Shown: positions 1 to 11,844, counted from the first letter of the stretch. The stretch: 64,000 bases of DNA from Chloranthus sessilifolius (GCA_021018995.1 CM037592.1:79673301-79737300); one strand, 5' to 3'. Made by a program: numbers and translations. The notes: a model not told the origin generated them from the letters alone.

Positions 1-531
1 TTATATGTTCAACTGTGTTTCGTTCCCTATTGAGCTAGGATGTAGCTCACCCTATAGACTTTACGTCGCAGGTCCACTACTAGCAGCTGCCGAGGCTTCA
101 GGAGACGCTGACCCCGGTGAGTCGGACCTTGCGGCCGGAGAAGAGTTGGAGCCACCTCCTGAGGACTTCTTCTAGAGGACTCCGTTGTGACGCTTTGAGG
201 GCTTTTGGATAGAGATTTGTACGGCTTGGTATGTCAAGCCTTGTTTTGGCTAAACAATGTACATGTATAAATTGGGATTATTCTTTTGGGGCGAACCATC
301 CGTGATGATTTGCTATCATCGATGGTTCGGATCGGTTCTCCATTCATGCAGAGGCATGAGGGTAGAACTGTCTTTTGAGAAATGCTTTTATATATATTTA
401 AATTCCGCAGTTTCATTTATTATTTCATTTTGTGCTTGATATGCAAATGTTCCATGCTTAGCTAAGGTGCACGGTCAAGATGATCGGGCTGATGGCACGA
501 GTTTCGGGGTGTTGAAATTCAGGCTGTCACA
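1..531 (+). mobile_element. Tekay-like LTR, 3' part (plus orientation)
   Basis: This stretch is the reverse complement, with many substitutions, of the outer part of both LTRs of the large minus-strand element at 9533-21827; for example the 'gcgacgtatagtctaaa' region near 10010 and 19725 recurs inverted near 50-75. It ends in CTGTCACA at 531, the LTR terminus, and what follows (about 535-560) resembles a degraded initiator-Met primer site plus leader. It is therefore the end of a related but separate element whose body lies to the left of the window. Clear by comparison within the window; the exact family member is unknown. Confidence 0.8.
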
Positions 532-594
532 GAAGTGGTCATATAGAGACCATTTTGGTAAGGTAGGGAATAAGTCAGCTTGCGGGCTATCTGA
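532..594. other. Junction between Tekay-like leader and Tat-type pol
   Basis: Short stretch between the plus-oriented LTR tail and the first recognisable codons of the minus-strand Tat-type pol. The first bases look like a mutated TGGTATCAGAGCC primer site. No coding signal is seen. The two flanking elements face each other, so this is a breakpoint of nested insertion or rearrangement. Confidence 0.5.
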
Positions 595-1275
595 TTAACA
601 TCGTAACCCTATGTGTTTACGTATTTTCGTTGGAATGATAGGTCCTACACGACCTTGCTTATTCTTATCGAGTCCGGTGTGGGGGACGTATCCATGTTGG
701 TACCTGAGATCCCACCCTTTCGTCGTGGTGCAGTTGATGTCATATAGTTTGGCGAGGTCTGGACCAACGTCTCTCCTCATTAATTATTGTTGGCGCATTG
801 GGAGAGGACTAGGATGGGCAGGGGGACAGACTTTTGCAACGGTCGCCTCATCAAGGATTTGGGTCTTTTGAATGGGGCCTGTGTTTAATACGGAATCATG
901 GGCTATTAAAATGCTTGTCGCGTAATCAGTATCCATTTCCTAGAGGGGTGCATCGATGTATATACGAACGATGGAGTCCTTGTATGGGAATTTGACGCAT
1001 TGATTATATATGGACGGGACAGCCTTCATAGACTCTAGCCATTTCCTTCCTAAGATAAGATTGTTCGTACTAGCGGAATCAGAAACATGGAAAGTAACGT
1101 CTTTCGTCACAGGTCCAAGGCAAACCTGGAGTTTAATAGTTCCATTCATGAAATGACACAAGCCGTCGTTGGCTATGAGTGACAGGGTCGAGGGCCTGAC
1201 GTCTTGCTTTGTGTATTCGAGTATCTTTAATATTATGAGAGGGAAAATATTGAGTCCTACTCCTATATCAACCAA
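595..1275 (-). pseudogene. Tat-type gypsy protease with G-patch-like tail (truncated)
   Basis: Minus-strand open stretches at 940-1275 and 595-780, joined by broken frame between. The upstream piece has the retropepsin-domain signatures of Tat-clade elements: a Phe-His-Val strand, then NNLILGRKWL and a MKAVPS motif. The downstream piece carries GYVPHTGLDKNKQG, like the G-patch segment seen after protease in Tat elements. Reverse transcriptase and integrase should follow but the coding region stops at about 595, where unrelated LTR sequence begins. At least two interruptions occur. It belongs to the same element as the gag at 3181-4053. Assignment to the Tat clade rests on remembered motifs and has not been aligned. 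Confidence 0.7.
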
Positions 1276-1335
1276 TGCATGGGGTATAGAGAATCCTTTA
1301 ATTATGATCGTGAGATATATGGGAGTTGCACTTTC

Positions 1336-2264
1336 TCAGAGTGACTCTTTACGCATGTCTGCATCTGTGAACGTAAGCATTAGAGGTTGCACCATGACTA
1401 AGGCAATTTGATAAAGCTCATCTAGGGTTGTGTCCTCATCTACTTGTGTGTCTTCAAGTGTCCTTATCAATAGTCGGTGATGGTCAGTCGATTTCTTGAT
1501 GAGTTCTAATATGGATATCTGGGTCGAGATCTTCTGGAGTCGCAGAAGTTTGTATTTTTGCCCTGGCTCGAGCGTAGCTTCCTTGCCCAGCCGGTGAGCC
1601 TTAGGTGCAGGTAGTTCGAGTGGTTGAGGTGTAAAAATTGGTGGAGGGATGATATGAGGCGGGGGAGGCAAGTTAACTTCTCTTTCTCTCACATTCCCCT
1701 CTGGCAGTTGTGTGCTCGTGAAATCCTTACTCTGAGGGAAAGGAGGAGGTGGATAATTAGTTCATGACTTGAGAATCAGGCATGTCGGTTGTTGGCCAAA
1801 CTCGACATGACTCGACGTTGATGTGTTTGTAAAGCGAGTGAAATTGGAGGTCAGAGTGTGTGCCTGCAAGGCACTGTTCTAAGGTGGGAGGTACTGCGTG
1901 TAATCCTCCTCTTTTATGAAAGCAGAGACCAACGTCTCGCACAGGTTGGGGTGTTCTTCTCCCTCACTTTCTCCTACATTCAGTAAACACTCAATCTTGT
2001 TTCTCTCTCTCGGCTCGGAGTCTTATGGGTGACACTTTCTACCCACGCGGCAACTTCGGCTGCAGTCTGAAGAATGCACTCTTCGTACTCGAGTTCAGAA
2101 GCAAACGAAGGGAGTGGTAAGGGCGTTGGTTCAGGATTTGGAGGGGTTGAAGGTTCTGGTGGGTGATGATGGAAGAATGGTCTCTTGGCCCTAAAGGAAT
2201 GAACTCGTATCTGAGTGAATTTTGGATAAGGAAGTGGATTCGACGGGACGATGCGAGTGATCAA
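1336..2264 (-). pseudogene. Tat-type gag-pro spacer, proline-rich
   Basis: Two minus-strand open stretches (1336-1692 and 1980-2264) plus a shorter one at 1757-1942 are rich in proline and glutamate, with runs such as PPPPHIIPPP and PTPLPLP, and lack recognisable enzymes. They lie between the gag zinc knuckle and the protease, where Tat elements carry a long variable spacer. The frame is interrupted between blocks. No function is proposed beyond linker sequence. Confidence 0.5.
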
Positions 2265-2479
2265 GGTCGAGGGGTGTAGGGGTGAAGGAGCTCTTGCTGG
2301 TGTGGAAGAAGCGACAGAGGGTTGGATGCGAGTGATTAAAGTAGAGGGCTAGAAGGAAGGTTGACTGGGGAGATCCACGGTAGTGACCTGAGCTGGTGTT
2401 GCTTGGTTGTGGTATTTATGATCCCTAAATTTTGTTGGGGTTGGTTATTATTAGGGTTGGGATTCCTAAGCGCTTCTCA

Positions 2480-2600
2480 ATCAATTTGATTTCGATTGTT
2501 CATGTCATAGATTATGTCCCGGAGGACCCAACAATCTTTTAGGTTGTGCCCCGCGTATCGATGAAAGGTACAGTATTTACTATACTCTAGATTTGCAGGC
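2480..2600 (-). pseudogene. Tat-type gag zinc knuckle
   Basis: The minus strand reads YCTFHRYAGHNLKDC followed by WVLRDII. This fits the C-x2-H-x4-H-x4-C variant knuckle of Tat-clade gag, which binds nucleic acid in the virus-like particle. It is too short for a reported open frame because a stop follows closely. The adjoining 2610-3180 is glutamine- and asparagine-rich on the minus strand and interrupted; it is the usual linker between capsid and knuckle. Confidence 0.65.
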
Positions 2601-3180
2601 CATGGGCAAGGTTTTTCTTATGGGAATCAGAGGAGATTTTGAGTGTTAAAAAGATAGAAGATGTTGGGAATTGTATCCGGTAAAGGGGGATAGTGTTCTC
2701 GCCTTTGTTAGTAAGGGCCTCTAGCTGGGTTAAAGTTCTACGGTGGGGGTATGTTATTATAATTCAGCACATGGGCCGGTTGATTTTGTATCGTGTTTTG
2801 GTTCTGATAGGTGTTAGGGTATTAATTTATGTTCTGATACTGGCCTTGATTCTAGTTCTGGCTCTAGTTTTGGCTTGCGTATCTTTGTTGACTAGCGCTT
2901 TGGTTTTAGTTGGCATACCGTTGTTGATTTTGATTATGTCCAAAATTTTGCAGTTGAAAGTTTTCGTTACCAGAGTTTTGTCCTTGGTTGACAACGGTGT
3001 TAACTTGCTCAGTTCCTAAGGCTTTCTTATTATTTTTTAATTTCGATTCGTTGGAAGAGCCTACTTTTTACGTGACTATGGATAACGCGAGATCTCCTCC
3101 TTTAATGTGTCACACTAGTCAGGATGCCTGAGAGTGGAGTGTAGCGAAGTCGGGGCAATCACTTATGACAAGTGTGCTTT

Positions 3181-4053
3181 CTAACGGTTCTCTAGTATTG
3201 TCAATAATAATGTCAACCGAATCTTCTCTTTCATTGAAGTGTTGGTCCTAGCAGCGAGTTTTCTCCATCTAACGATAAAGTTGGTAAATTCTTCATCAGG
3301 TCCTTGCTTGGCTGCTATTAGATCGCTGAGACTGACTGTTTCTTGGATCAAGTGTTTGTATTGGTCTAGAAATTGACCAACTAATTCATCGAAGGTTTCC
3401 ATCTTATAAAGTGAGAGTACCGCAAACTAATCTAAAGCTTCTCATCCTAATGAACGTTAGAAATAGTGAATGAGAAATCCTTGATTATCACGTATGGGTC
3501 GGCAATCATTACAAAAGAGGGCTAAGTGATGATTCGGATTTCCGGTGCCATTATATTTGGTAAATTTTGGTGGCTTAAATCCTATTGGTAAATTAAACTC
3601 GACATCCCGACAAAATTTGTCGAACTCAAATGAGTGGTCAGGGTGCTCTCTCTTGGCCATGTACTCATCAAGCATTTTAGGGAGATCTTCGATTTCAATA
3701 GTGTTGTCTTTTAGAGCAACCTGTGAGCAAACCTTATCTAAAGGGTCATCATTGAAGAATGTGTGGGTAGATTGTCTCAATGGTGTGGCGCAGGCTGAGA
3801 CCGTGCTCGGGGTAGGTGGTGGCCTCTCTTGTCGCTCTTGTTCTTCTAAAAATTGTCGTGACCTAATGGTTTCGTATGCGGCGGCCAACCCTCGAAGCAA
3901 TTCTTCGGAGTCGTCATCTCCCCTTTGTATTATTTGGATACTGTGTTCTACGATTTGTTGGGCAGTAAGGTTTTGTCCAATGCTACCATCTTTCCCATTG
4001 TGATTATTCCCGGTGTGTGAGGTAGAGAAGGGGTTTTCTTGTTCACCAGCCAT
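3181..4053 (-). pseudogene. Tat-type gypsy gag (capsid), frameshifted
   Basis: The start codon at 4053 opens a 198-residue frame (to 3457) beginning MAGEQENPF, with a low-complexity N-terminus and then the segment GFKPPKFTKYNGTGNP typical of plant gypsy gag just before the capsid core. A second frame (3181-3402) continues with METFDELVGQFLDQYKH and PDEEFTNFIVRWR, the retrotransposon-gag signature. The two are separated by stops around 3403-3456. Gag would form the particle shell. The upstream leader (4054 to about 4400) carries a long inverted repeat. Broken, so not expected to work. Confidence 0.75.
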
Positions 4054-4185
4054 ATTAATCTCAGGTTATCGTGGGCTGGAATTGTGGTTCTTCTCCGTAC
4101 ATGGCGTTGTCATGATATCCCCATAATGGTGGGTCTCCTAAACTCACTCTTCGTATACTAGACATCTCCAGTCTTTGACGAAGAC

Positions 4186-4214
4186 TTATATATATATATA
4201 TATATATATTATAT
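4186..4214. repeat. (TA)n microsatellite
   Basis: About 14 TA units in the leader of the Tat-type element, next to the inverted repeat at 4234-4345. Confidence 0.9.
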
Positions 4215-4233
4215 AAGGGAATCTAAATGACAA

Positions 4234-4345
4234 CCCAGAAAAAGCGCGCACCAGCTGCAGAACAAGAAAAAGCGCGCACCAACAGACTGGGTTCCTCTTG
4301 ATTCTAGTTCTCCAGTCTGTTGGTGCGCGCTTTTTCTGGGTTCCT
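4234..4345. repeat. Perfect 26-bp inverted repeat plus a third partial copy
   Basis: Arms at 4265-4290 and 4312-4337 are perfect reverse complements over 26 bases (core AAAAAGCGCGCACCAACAG), separated by a 21-base loop. A further copy of the left half (GAAAAAGCGCGCACCAG) sits at about 4236-4254, and CTGGGTTCCTCT occurs twice. A transcript from either strand could form a long stable hairpin. It lies in the leader upstream of gag. Confidence 0.9.
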
Positions 4346-4674
4346 CTCGATTCCCGTTGAATCAGTGGCTCCAATTCTGTCCAAGTGAACTCTAGCGATG
4401 CGGCGTTTGGAATATAAAAAGAAAGGGTTTTTAAGAAGGTTCCTAGTTTGTTGCGATCGCCAGCTGCAGATATGTATCGATGCTACAACATGTCAATGAT
4501 CACTCTTAAGAGCGGGCATGGGTTACTTCTATACTGAATTGTCCACCTGGGAACGTCAGCAGCAATGTCTTTTTCTTAATTTAGATAGTTTAATTTTTCT
4601 GTTATTTCCCTTTGTGGTTATAGTTTCGGTCAGTTTAGGCTTCCCTGATTCTGTTATGAATTTAGTTTTATAAG

Positions 4675-4830
4675 TTTATTCTAATCCTATTAAGAGTTCA
4701 GTTAATATTAATTTCCTAATTTCATTAGAAGTCTAATTAATATTAGTTTCATAATCTTATTAGAAGTCTAATTAATATTAATGTTCTAGTACTACTAAAA
4801 GTCCGATTAATTTCAGTCTCCTATTTGCAC
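4675..4830. repeat. ~43-bp minisatellite, about 4 units
   Basis: Successive units share a core like GAAGTCTAATTAATATTA, with phrases such as 'agaagtctaattaatatta' at about 43-base spacing. Lies inside the putative Tat LTR. Confidence 0.75.
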
Positions 4831-4854
4831 TAGGAGTGCACGTGTAACGGTTCT

Positions 4855-5290
4855 GGTGAAACTTTAATTAAATCGAGCATGCTAGTTATACTGAAATTCA
4901 GATTAAGCAAGAATACTAGTTGTATCGAAATTCTAATTGAGTCAAGTATACTAATTGTATCGAAATTCTAAATAAAGCAATTATGATAGTCCTACTAGAA
5001 TTCTAATTGAAATAGAAGACTAATTTTTACTGAAACTCTAATTCAAACAAATGAATTAATTTCATTAAAATCTAATTAAAACAAATAAATTGATTTTTAT
5101 TTGAATCTAATTGAACTAAATAAAATAATTTTATTAAAATTCTAATTAAAGCAATGGATTAACTATACTAAAAATCTAATTAAAACAATGAAATTGATCA
5201 TACTAAATTCTAATTAAAGAAAGGAATTAATCAATTAAATTCTGATTTAAAGAGATTAATCAATCATACTAAAATTTAATGCACTTAATT
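4855..5290. repeat. ~40-bp degenerate minisatellite, about 10-13 units
   Basis: A unit built on 'attctaattaaagcaa' followed by an 'aattaat...tactaaa' stretch repeats with drift across 430 bases. Distinct from, but similar in composition to, the repeat just before it. No coding potential. Confidence 0.75.
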
Positions 5291-6560
5291 AATTAAATAT
5301 GCTGAAATAAAATAAACCTACTAATTAATTATAAAGGATAAAATAAAAGTAATTAATTAATCCTAAAATTCCTAAAAAAAAAAGGGGGTTTTGGACCCAC
5401 TATGCTAAGGAGGATTGGCCTCGTTCCCGAGTACCCTCCGTAAGCTCCCTTGGGCAAATCGGGTGGCTAAGATTGAAGATAAATTGATTTTAGACCATGA
5501 AACAATATTTTTAGGCTTGTCAGAGTTGATTTCGGGATAATAATTATGAATTAAATTATAGAAATTTAAATTATATTTAGGGTTTTTGGAGATATTAAAA
5601 TGAGAAATTTAAATTTCTAGGACTGACTTCGGGTCCGAAATCAGAAAATCAGATTGTATGATTAAGGACTGGCTCTAGAATCCAAAGATTAGAACTTGAA
5701 ATTAATGATAGGATTGAAGATTAAGATTTTAGAACAGAATTAAAGTCTAGGATCGGTGTATCGGACCTTTAGATTAAGGACTGGTTCTAGAAACAGAGAA
5801 CTAGAATCAGATATAGAGAATTACGGTCCGAAAAGGGTGCTACGGTCTAAGACTGAAAATAAAATTAATAGAATTCCTAAGTTTAGAGATTATAAGTTAT
5901 GGTCGAAAACTAAAAATTAAATCCTTACCTAAGGGTCGGGGCTGCAGAGAGAAATCTCGAAGATTCGGCACTTGAATTTCGGAATCATGATTAGGGTGCT
6001 CTATGGGTTTGTTCTCGGAGTTCTCTGATTTCGAAATCCCATAAAAATCTGTTCTCTCTCAAAAATTTCTAGCCTCTTTGTGTCATCGAAAATAAAAAAA
6101 GCTTTTATATGTTTTTCTTCAATTACGTGCCCTATTTCAGGCGTTTAAATGAATTACGTGCCAGTTTCTCGGCGCTAAATCGCTTTGAGTCGGTCACCGA
6201 CTCAGTGAGCGACCGGCTGACTTGCTCAGTGAGTTTCCTAGTCCTAATAGCATTAGGGCTAATTGCGCGCTTGGTAGGATGTGTGTAATCTGATTAAGTG
6301 ATTCTTCAGAAGCGCTCAATCAAGGAAACTTAGGGGTTAAGGACTGTGAGGCTAGGTCGGGCGTAGGCCAATTGCGCATTGGTGATCGAGCGTGCAATCT
6401 GATTGCACGTCTGATTTTAGGCGCGTGATCGAGTCTCAATATGGTTTGAGAAAGGAAGTATGGTCTGAAAAGGGGACTAAATGCGCATTTGTGGTCTGGC
6501 GTGCAATCGAATTACGCGTGGGATTTTAGGCGCTTAATTCAAGGTTATCCGGGTCTAGTC
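5291..6560. other. Non-coding interior of putative LTR
   Basis: AT-rich sequence without coding signal. Loose repeats of 'aggattgaagattaagattttagaa' type phrases occur at 5640-5830, and 'gcgcttaat' or 'gcgcatt' phrases at 6245-6545. Nothing else recognised. Confidence 0.5.
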
Positions 6561-6569
6561 TCTAGTTTG

Positions 6570-6720
6570 AAATGCAAGACTATTGTTTCAGTTTGTATTC
6601 TGACTATATATTATTGTTTCAGTATATAGTCTCTCTACATTGGAATCTGAGCCACAGAGTTATTGTTTCAGCCTGTGTTCGACCATGTACTATTATTTCA
6701 ATGCATGGTTCCCATATTAG
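6570..6720. repeat. TATTGTTTCAG motif repeated four times
   Basis: TATTGTTTCAG or a one-base variant occurs near 6579, 6612, 6660 and 6690, each followed by a T/G-rich dozen bases. Near the outer end of the putative LTR. Confidence 0.7.
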
Positions 6721-6788
6721 GGTTATGAGGTCAAAGGTAGACCGAACAAAATTGTATATTTCGAGAGGGAAAAATGGGGGTGTCTACA

Positions 6789-7299
6789 GGCATGTTTCCT
6801 AATTTAAAAGCACATCAAACTCACCGATCATGCTATCAATCCGATCAAGGATAGTGAGTATTTTATATTATTTTTTATATGATTTATAATTATTTTCTTA
6901 TACACATACTACTCAACTTCTCGCAATGCTTATGATTTAGTTTTTTGCCTCTGTTATCGAAGAAAAGCGTGAACGGAGTACCAGTTTTAGATGGGTTGGT
7001 CTCCCATTTCCTTCGAAAAAGGACGAGTTTTATTAATGAGGAATCACATCCTTTGGTTGATACTTATGAGTAATTTTGCAGTTCCGAGCATTCACATCTA
7101 TTTTCACATCCCCTCCCCGATACTAGTGTAGAGGAGAAAGTAATTGAAGAGGGAAAAGTATATGAAGACTTAAATTCGGTAAAAAATTCTCTGCCAATTA
7201 AGAGGTGACTATGAATTGAGTTTGTACATAATCATGTGTAATATTATAGTCATATCTCACGTATGAGTGACACCTTGTATATCTGTTTTAATTGAAGGA
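6789..7299. other. Flank between putative LTR and MULE
   Basis: No gene recognised. It may include the 5' terminal inverted repeat and leader of the MULE, but no matching repeat was found on the other side. Confidence 0.3.
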
Positions 7300-9232
7300 A
7301 CGAGAGTGATCCGCCATCGAAGACATGGGTTTTCGGTTCAATTAGTACCCAGAATTACAGTATCGAGGAACTATCAGGAGACGATGAGATTATTGAATAT
7401 ACGAGCTCAGATAGTGACTCAAATTATTTAGTTGGAGTGAGATTTTAAGGACGAATTATTAGGAATAAATCAAAAGATGCAGACTTCGAAATTGAAGATG
7501 GTAGCTTAGAAGGAGAGAGTTTCGAAGGAAGTTGAGATTTGATAGGATTGGAAATACATCTTTGACTATTGGAAAAACTTTTTCTTTTCAAGAAGAATTT
7601 CTCACTGCCTTGAAGAATAATGTTGTGCTGGAAAACTTTCAATTGAAACCAATAAAGACAACTAAGAGGATTGTTGCTGTTAGATGTATGGATAATATTT
7701 TGTCCATGGCGTATTCGTGCGAGTAGGAGTAACGTCGATGGCGATTCTTTTGTAGTTAAAACAATGAATTTCGAACACAAGCACGGTCCATTTAGTGTAG
7801 CTATGCAAAAAAGGGAGGTCATCGACAAGCCTCAAGTGATTGGGTAGCGTCTAAAATAATAAATATGTTGAAGGACGCTACTGATTATGCGTTTGTGAAA
7901 ATTATCTCTGAAATCCAAACAAATTGGGGGGTTATAATAAGCTATTATAAAGCGTGGAAGGCGAAAGAGATAGCGTTGGCTAACATTAGGGGTGGTTGGG
8001 AGTCGTCTTATGCTAATCTCTCTTTATATATTACAGAATTGCGTAGATTCGATCCCAACGCCTTAACGAAACTACAATGTATGCATGATGACTCATTCCT
8101 TAAATTTTTTTGGGCATTCAGTCCCTCTATCAATGGAGATAGAAGAATATTAAGGCCCATAATTTTGATTGACGGAACACACTCAAAAGGTAAATTTTTC
8201 TACCCGATGCTAATTGTGATGGGTGTCGATGACAATAATGGTTCGTTCCCCATTACTTTTGCTGTAGTTGATGGTGAAATAGAAGATGATTGAAAATAGT
8301 TTCTTCGATGTCTTCCAGAAGCGATCATGGATGATGATAGAGCAATTGTCATAATTTCTGACCGTGCGGATGCAATTAGATTGACAGTTCTAAAAGTATT
8401 TCCCAATGCCACTCATAGCTTTTTCTTATTTCACATTGCCAAGAACTTTAGGGAGAAGTTTAAGAATCCAGCTTTGTGGAGTCAACTCTGGCTTATTGCT
8501 TGGGCATATACCGTAAAGGAACATGATGACCTACTGATAAAATTTGAGGGTGTGAGCCCTGCTGGTATAAAATATCTTTGGCAGAGTGAACCATGGAGGT
8601 GGTCTAGAATGCTCTTCCCTTGTCGTAAATACGATCTTCTGACTACAAACATGTCTGAGTGTTTGAAAAAAATCTTAGTTTATGCTAGAGGTCTACCAAT
8701 AATAGCCCTTATTGAAGCAATGAGGAAGAAAGCTGCCCAACTTTTTCATGACAGAGCTATAAAAGGTCAAAAGCTGTCGAAGGGATTAACCCCATATGCA
8801 TCTGATATCTTGGAAGAGGCTGACGAAGAAGCTATCAATGACGACATTTAAGTACAATGTATATTTAGATAAGAGGTCTTGTTCTTGTCGATGTTTTGAT
8901 TTTTTGGGCCTCCCTTGTATCCATGCGATGGCTGCCATTCATTGGAGTAATGTAGATCCGTCGATATATTGTGAGGAATGGTATAATGTTGCACGGTATT
9001 ACAAGACATACAGTAAGACAATCGAACCGACTCTAGATGAATCTCAATAGCACGTCAAGCATGTTAGTCTTGTCGTTCACCCACCTCACTGCAAGAACCC
9101 CTAGGTCACTCACGAAGAATGAGGCTGAAGTCCACACTTGAAAAGAAACGGAGAAAGTATTGCACAACTTGTAAGCAGGAGGGACACAATCGTTCAACTT
9201 GTCAAGGACCAAGTCAAAAAAATATAAAATAA
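7300..9232 (+). pseudogene. MuDR-type MULE transposase, decayed
   Basis: Ordered domains of a Mutator-like transposase. About 7300-7520 is an acidic N-terminal stretch. About 7540-7840 is the MuDR DNA-binding domain, with VGK-like opening TIGKTFSFQEEF and closing FEHKHG. 7865-8293 and 8327-8851 form the DDE catalytic region: ILIDGTHSKGKF holds the first Asp, and PITFAVVDGE follows. 8860-8960 is the SWIM zinc finger CSCRCFDFLGLPCIHA. About 9119-9232 ends in a CCHC knuckle, CTTCKQEGHNRSTC. Breaks: a stop near 7726 and others in the DNA-binding part, in-frame TGA and TAG at about 8291-8299 where family members have Trp, and a frameshift at about 8845. Non-functional as it stands. Terminal inverted repeats were not found. 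Confidence 0.88.
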
Positions 9233-9532
9233 AAAAATTAATTATGGTAAGTGAGATACTTGTAATAAGTAGAGTATTCAATCGTAACAATAGTGAGGAA
9301 AGTATAATATATCGGTAGACATTTATTTAATCAGTCCATAATATTTATAAGAGGTTCTCTTACGTCTCATGTAAATTGCTTAACATATCTCTCATCGGTC
9401 ATTTAATGTCGTATTTACTTCTTGAACTTTATTCATGTAGGGGACAAATGAAGTTTAAAGTTTTATTTTAACTCTCATATAAGTCCTTTATTATCTGACA
9501 GTGGCACTTTATTGTCTCATATCAATTCTTAC
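9233..9532. other. Flank between MULE and Tekay LTR
   Basis: AT-rich, no coding signal. Likely the 3' end of the MULE and whatever it was inserted in. Confidence 0.35.
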
Positions 9533-11064
9533 TGTGACAGCTCGAATTTTGACACCCTGAAATCTGTGCCATCAGCACGATTCCCCAGACCGTACCCCAA
9601 AACTATGCACAGAACATTGGTATAGCAAGCAATAATAAAGAGATAAAGTAAATAATTGCATAAAGCAGAAAAAGTTAATGTGCCCAACTGGCACATACAA
9701 AAGACAGTTCTGTTTTCATGCCACTGCATAAACAGAGAACCGATCCGAACCATCGGTGATAAACAGATCACCCCAAATAGTTCGCCAAAAGAAATAAATC
9801 AATTTAATTACATTGTTCATAAAAAATAAAGGCTTAACATACCAAGCCATACAATCTGCTCTCAAAACTACTCTCTGTCAAAGTACACAGCAGGGTCTCC
9901 TAGAAGAAGTCCTCGGGAGGAGGCTCCAACTCGTCCCCAGGCAAGTAATCCGAATCACCTGGATCTACGTCTCTCGAAGCCTCAACCGCTGCTAACAATG
10001 GACCTGCGACGTATAGTCTAAAGGGTGAGCTACATCCTAGCTCAATAGGGAACAACACAATGAACATATAAGTTAAAATCTCACATATATTCCATGATAT
10101 TCAAAGCATGATATGTCTATGCATTTGCTAGAAAATAGTTTAAAAGATGGTGATTTGCATTCAAGTTACTGGTAATCTATATGTCTTACTTTACTGTTGA
10201 TTTATCATGAATGACACTAAACAGGCCTAAAGCAAAACTTAAATCTTCAACTTAAGTAATCCCTGAGCAATATAGCATCGAGCCCCGATGGAATACCCAC
10301 CATCGTCGCCTAAATAGACAGTTGTTATATGTATTCCCTGGGAATACTACCTAAGCCCCTTTCTCAATAGGCGGTGGGGTTAAATCTCATCTCAACATCC
10401 CTAGGATGTGCTTACTGTGTACGGATAGACCTCTGTACTGGTGTACGGATTGGCTGCCGTACCGATCATGGATATCCTGCCGAGTCAGTCATGGGTATCC
10501 CGCCACGTCGGTGGGGTATTTTAATCAAACCTCAAATAATAAAAATAACATGTGCTTTACATATAGTTATTCACCGTGTAAAGTGTTATCTTATATCAGT
10601 TAGGCCTCAACAGTAATTATTCAATCATATTTACATCCCTGGGATGTCTAATTTACTCGCATCACATTGATGCCTTTATTACTTTCTCATCCCCTGGGGA
10701 TGTCTCATTCTCATTCGATTACTTGATCTCAGTTACTCGCATCACACATATGCCTTTATCACATTCTTGGTGTCACACATGCACCCTTTTCACAAAGATT
10801 TATATAGATAAAACATTTTTCAATTCGAGTTCTATATCACTACATACATGCTCTTGCAATTAAAGTACATGTTTAAGGTGTTCCCTACCTCAAGTCTCTG
10901 AAGGTCCAAGCATCAAGGTCTCACACGGCTCCTTGTGCTCACTTTTATGCATACCACCTATGGTACATCATAACACATGCAATACATCACTAAAGATGCA
11001 ATGAAGAAGGTCCTAGACCCTCCCTGAATCTCAAGGTAAAACTAGAAATTTAAGTAAAACTGCC

Positions 11065-11545
11065 AAAGTCGATTAATCGATTCCCAAAATCGATTAATCG
11101 AAACACAAATCGATTAATCGATTCCCAAAATTGATTAATCGAAACCTAAATCGATTAATCGATTCCCAAAATCGATTAATCGAGATTTAAATTCGATTAA
11201 TCGATCCCAAATCGATTAATCGAAGTCTCCAACATAATAAGGTCGATTCTCAAATCGAGTGGTCGAATATCCGAAATCGATTAGTCAATCCCAAATTGAT
11301 TAATCGAAATTCAAAATCGATTAATCAATTTCTCAACTCGATTAGTCAATTTCCCCAGGTCATGTTTCTCCAGCCACTGGAGGTACCCAGTGGATTAGTC
11401 GATTTCTAAATCGATTAATCGACCTTACAAATCGATTAATCAAAATCAAATTCGATTAATCAAAATCGGGCGTCCTTGACTTTTCAACTTCTAGACCAAA
11501 ATCGATTAATTGAATCCCAATTTCGATTAATCGATTTGGCCCGAT
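11065..11545. repeat. TCGATTAATCGA palindrome array in 3' LTR
   Basis: About 19 copies of the 12-base palindrome TCGATTAATCGA or one- to two-base variants (roughly half perfect), separated by irregular spacers of about 5-50 bases such as 'ttcccaaaa'. The same array occurs in the other LTR and upstream of the extra ORF. Confidence 0.95.
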
Positions 11546-11813
11546 TCAGCCCCCTTTCGGACTGTTCTTCCAAAACCCATTCCTTTTCTTTTCTCTTCTT
11601 TTTCTAAGTCTTTAATCTATGACATTAACAATGCTAGAATGAACTTAACTCATCAATGATCTATGCATTAATTTAAATAAAAAACTCACCTTCAATTTAT
11701 CTCAAATTGATCAATGGCTAGGGCTCCAGCTTTAGCTTCAATGGCCCCAAACGCGTTGAATCCGGCAATCAATGCTCAATCTTCCCTCAATCCAACCACA
11801 ATAACCCCTCTTT

Positions 11814-11815
<2 letters not shown>

Positions 11816-11843
<28 letters not shown>
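11816..11843. repeat. (CT)n microsatellite in 3' LTR
   Basis: Fourteen CT units, at the same relative position as the longer tract at 21522-21554 in the other LTR. Confidence 0.95.

Positions 11844-11844
<1 letters not shown>

Larger units (their letters stand above)
4400..6788 (-). mobile_element. Putative LTR of the Tat-type element
   Basis: The right edge reads, on the minus strand, TGTAGACACCCCCATTTTT (5' end at 6788), a TG-starting LTR end of a form seen in Tat-clade elements. It lies upstream of the gag in the same orientation. The interior is AT-rich and holds two minisatellites and a TATTGTTTCAG repeat. The inner boundary and primer site were not located; 4400 is approximate. The partner LTR is missing because the element is truncated on the left. 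LTR identity is an inference from position and the terminal motif. Confidence 0.45.

Noticed and set aside
2693-3019. Plus-strand 108-residue ORF that looks like a very hydrophobic membrane protein
   Set aside because: It is the complement of a glutamine- and asparagine-rich gag linker on the minus strand; Leu/Val-rich shadows are expected opposite CAA and AAC runs.
11065-11545. CRISPR-like array (short repeats with spacers)
   Set aside because: Plant context, 12-bp palindromic unit, irregular spacers that are themselves similar to each other, and location inside an LTR.
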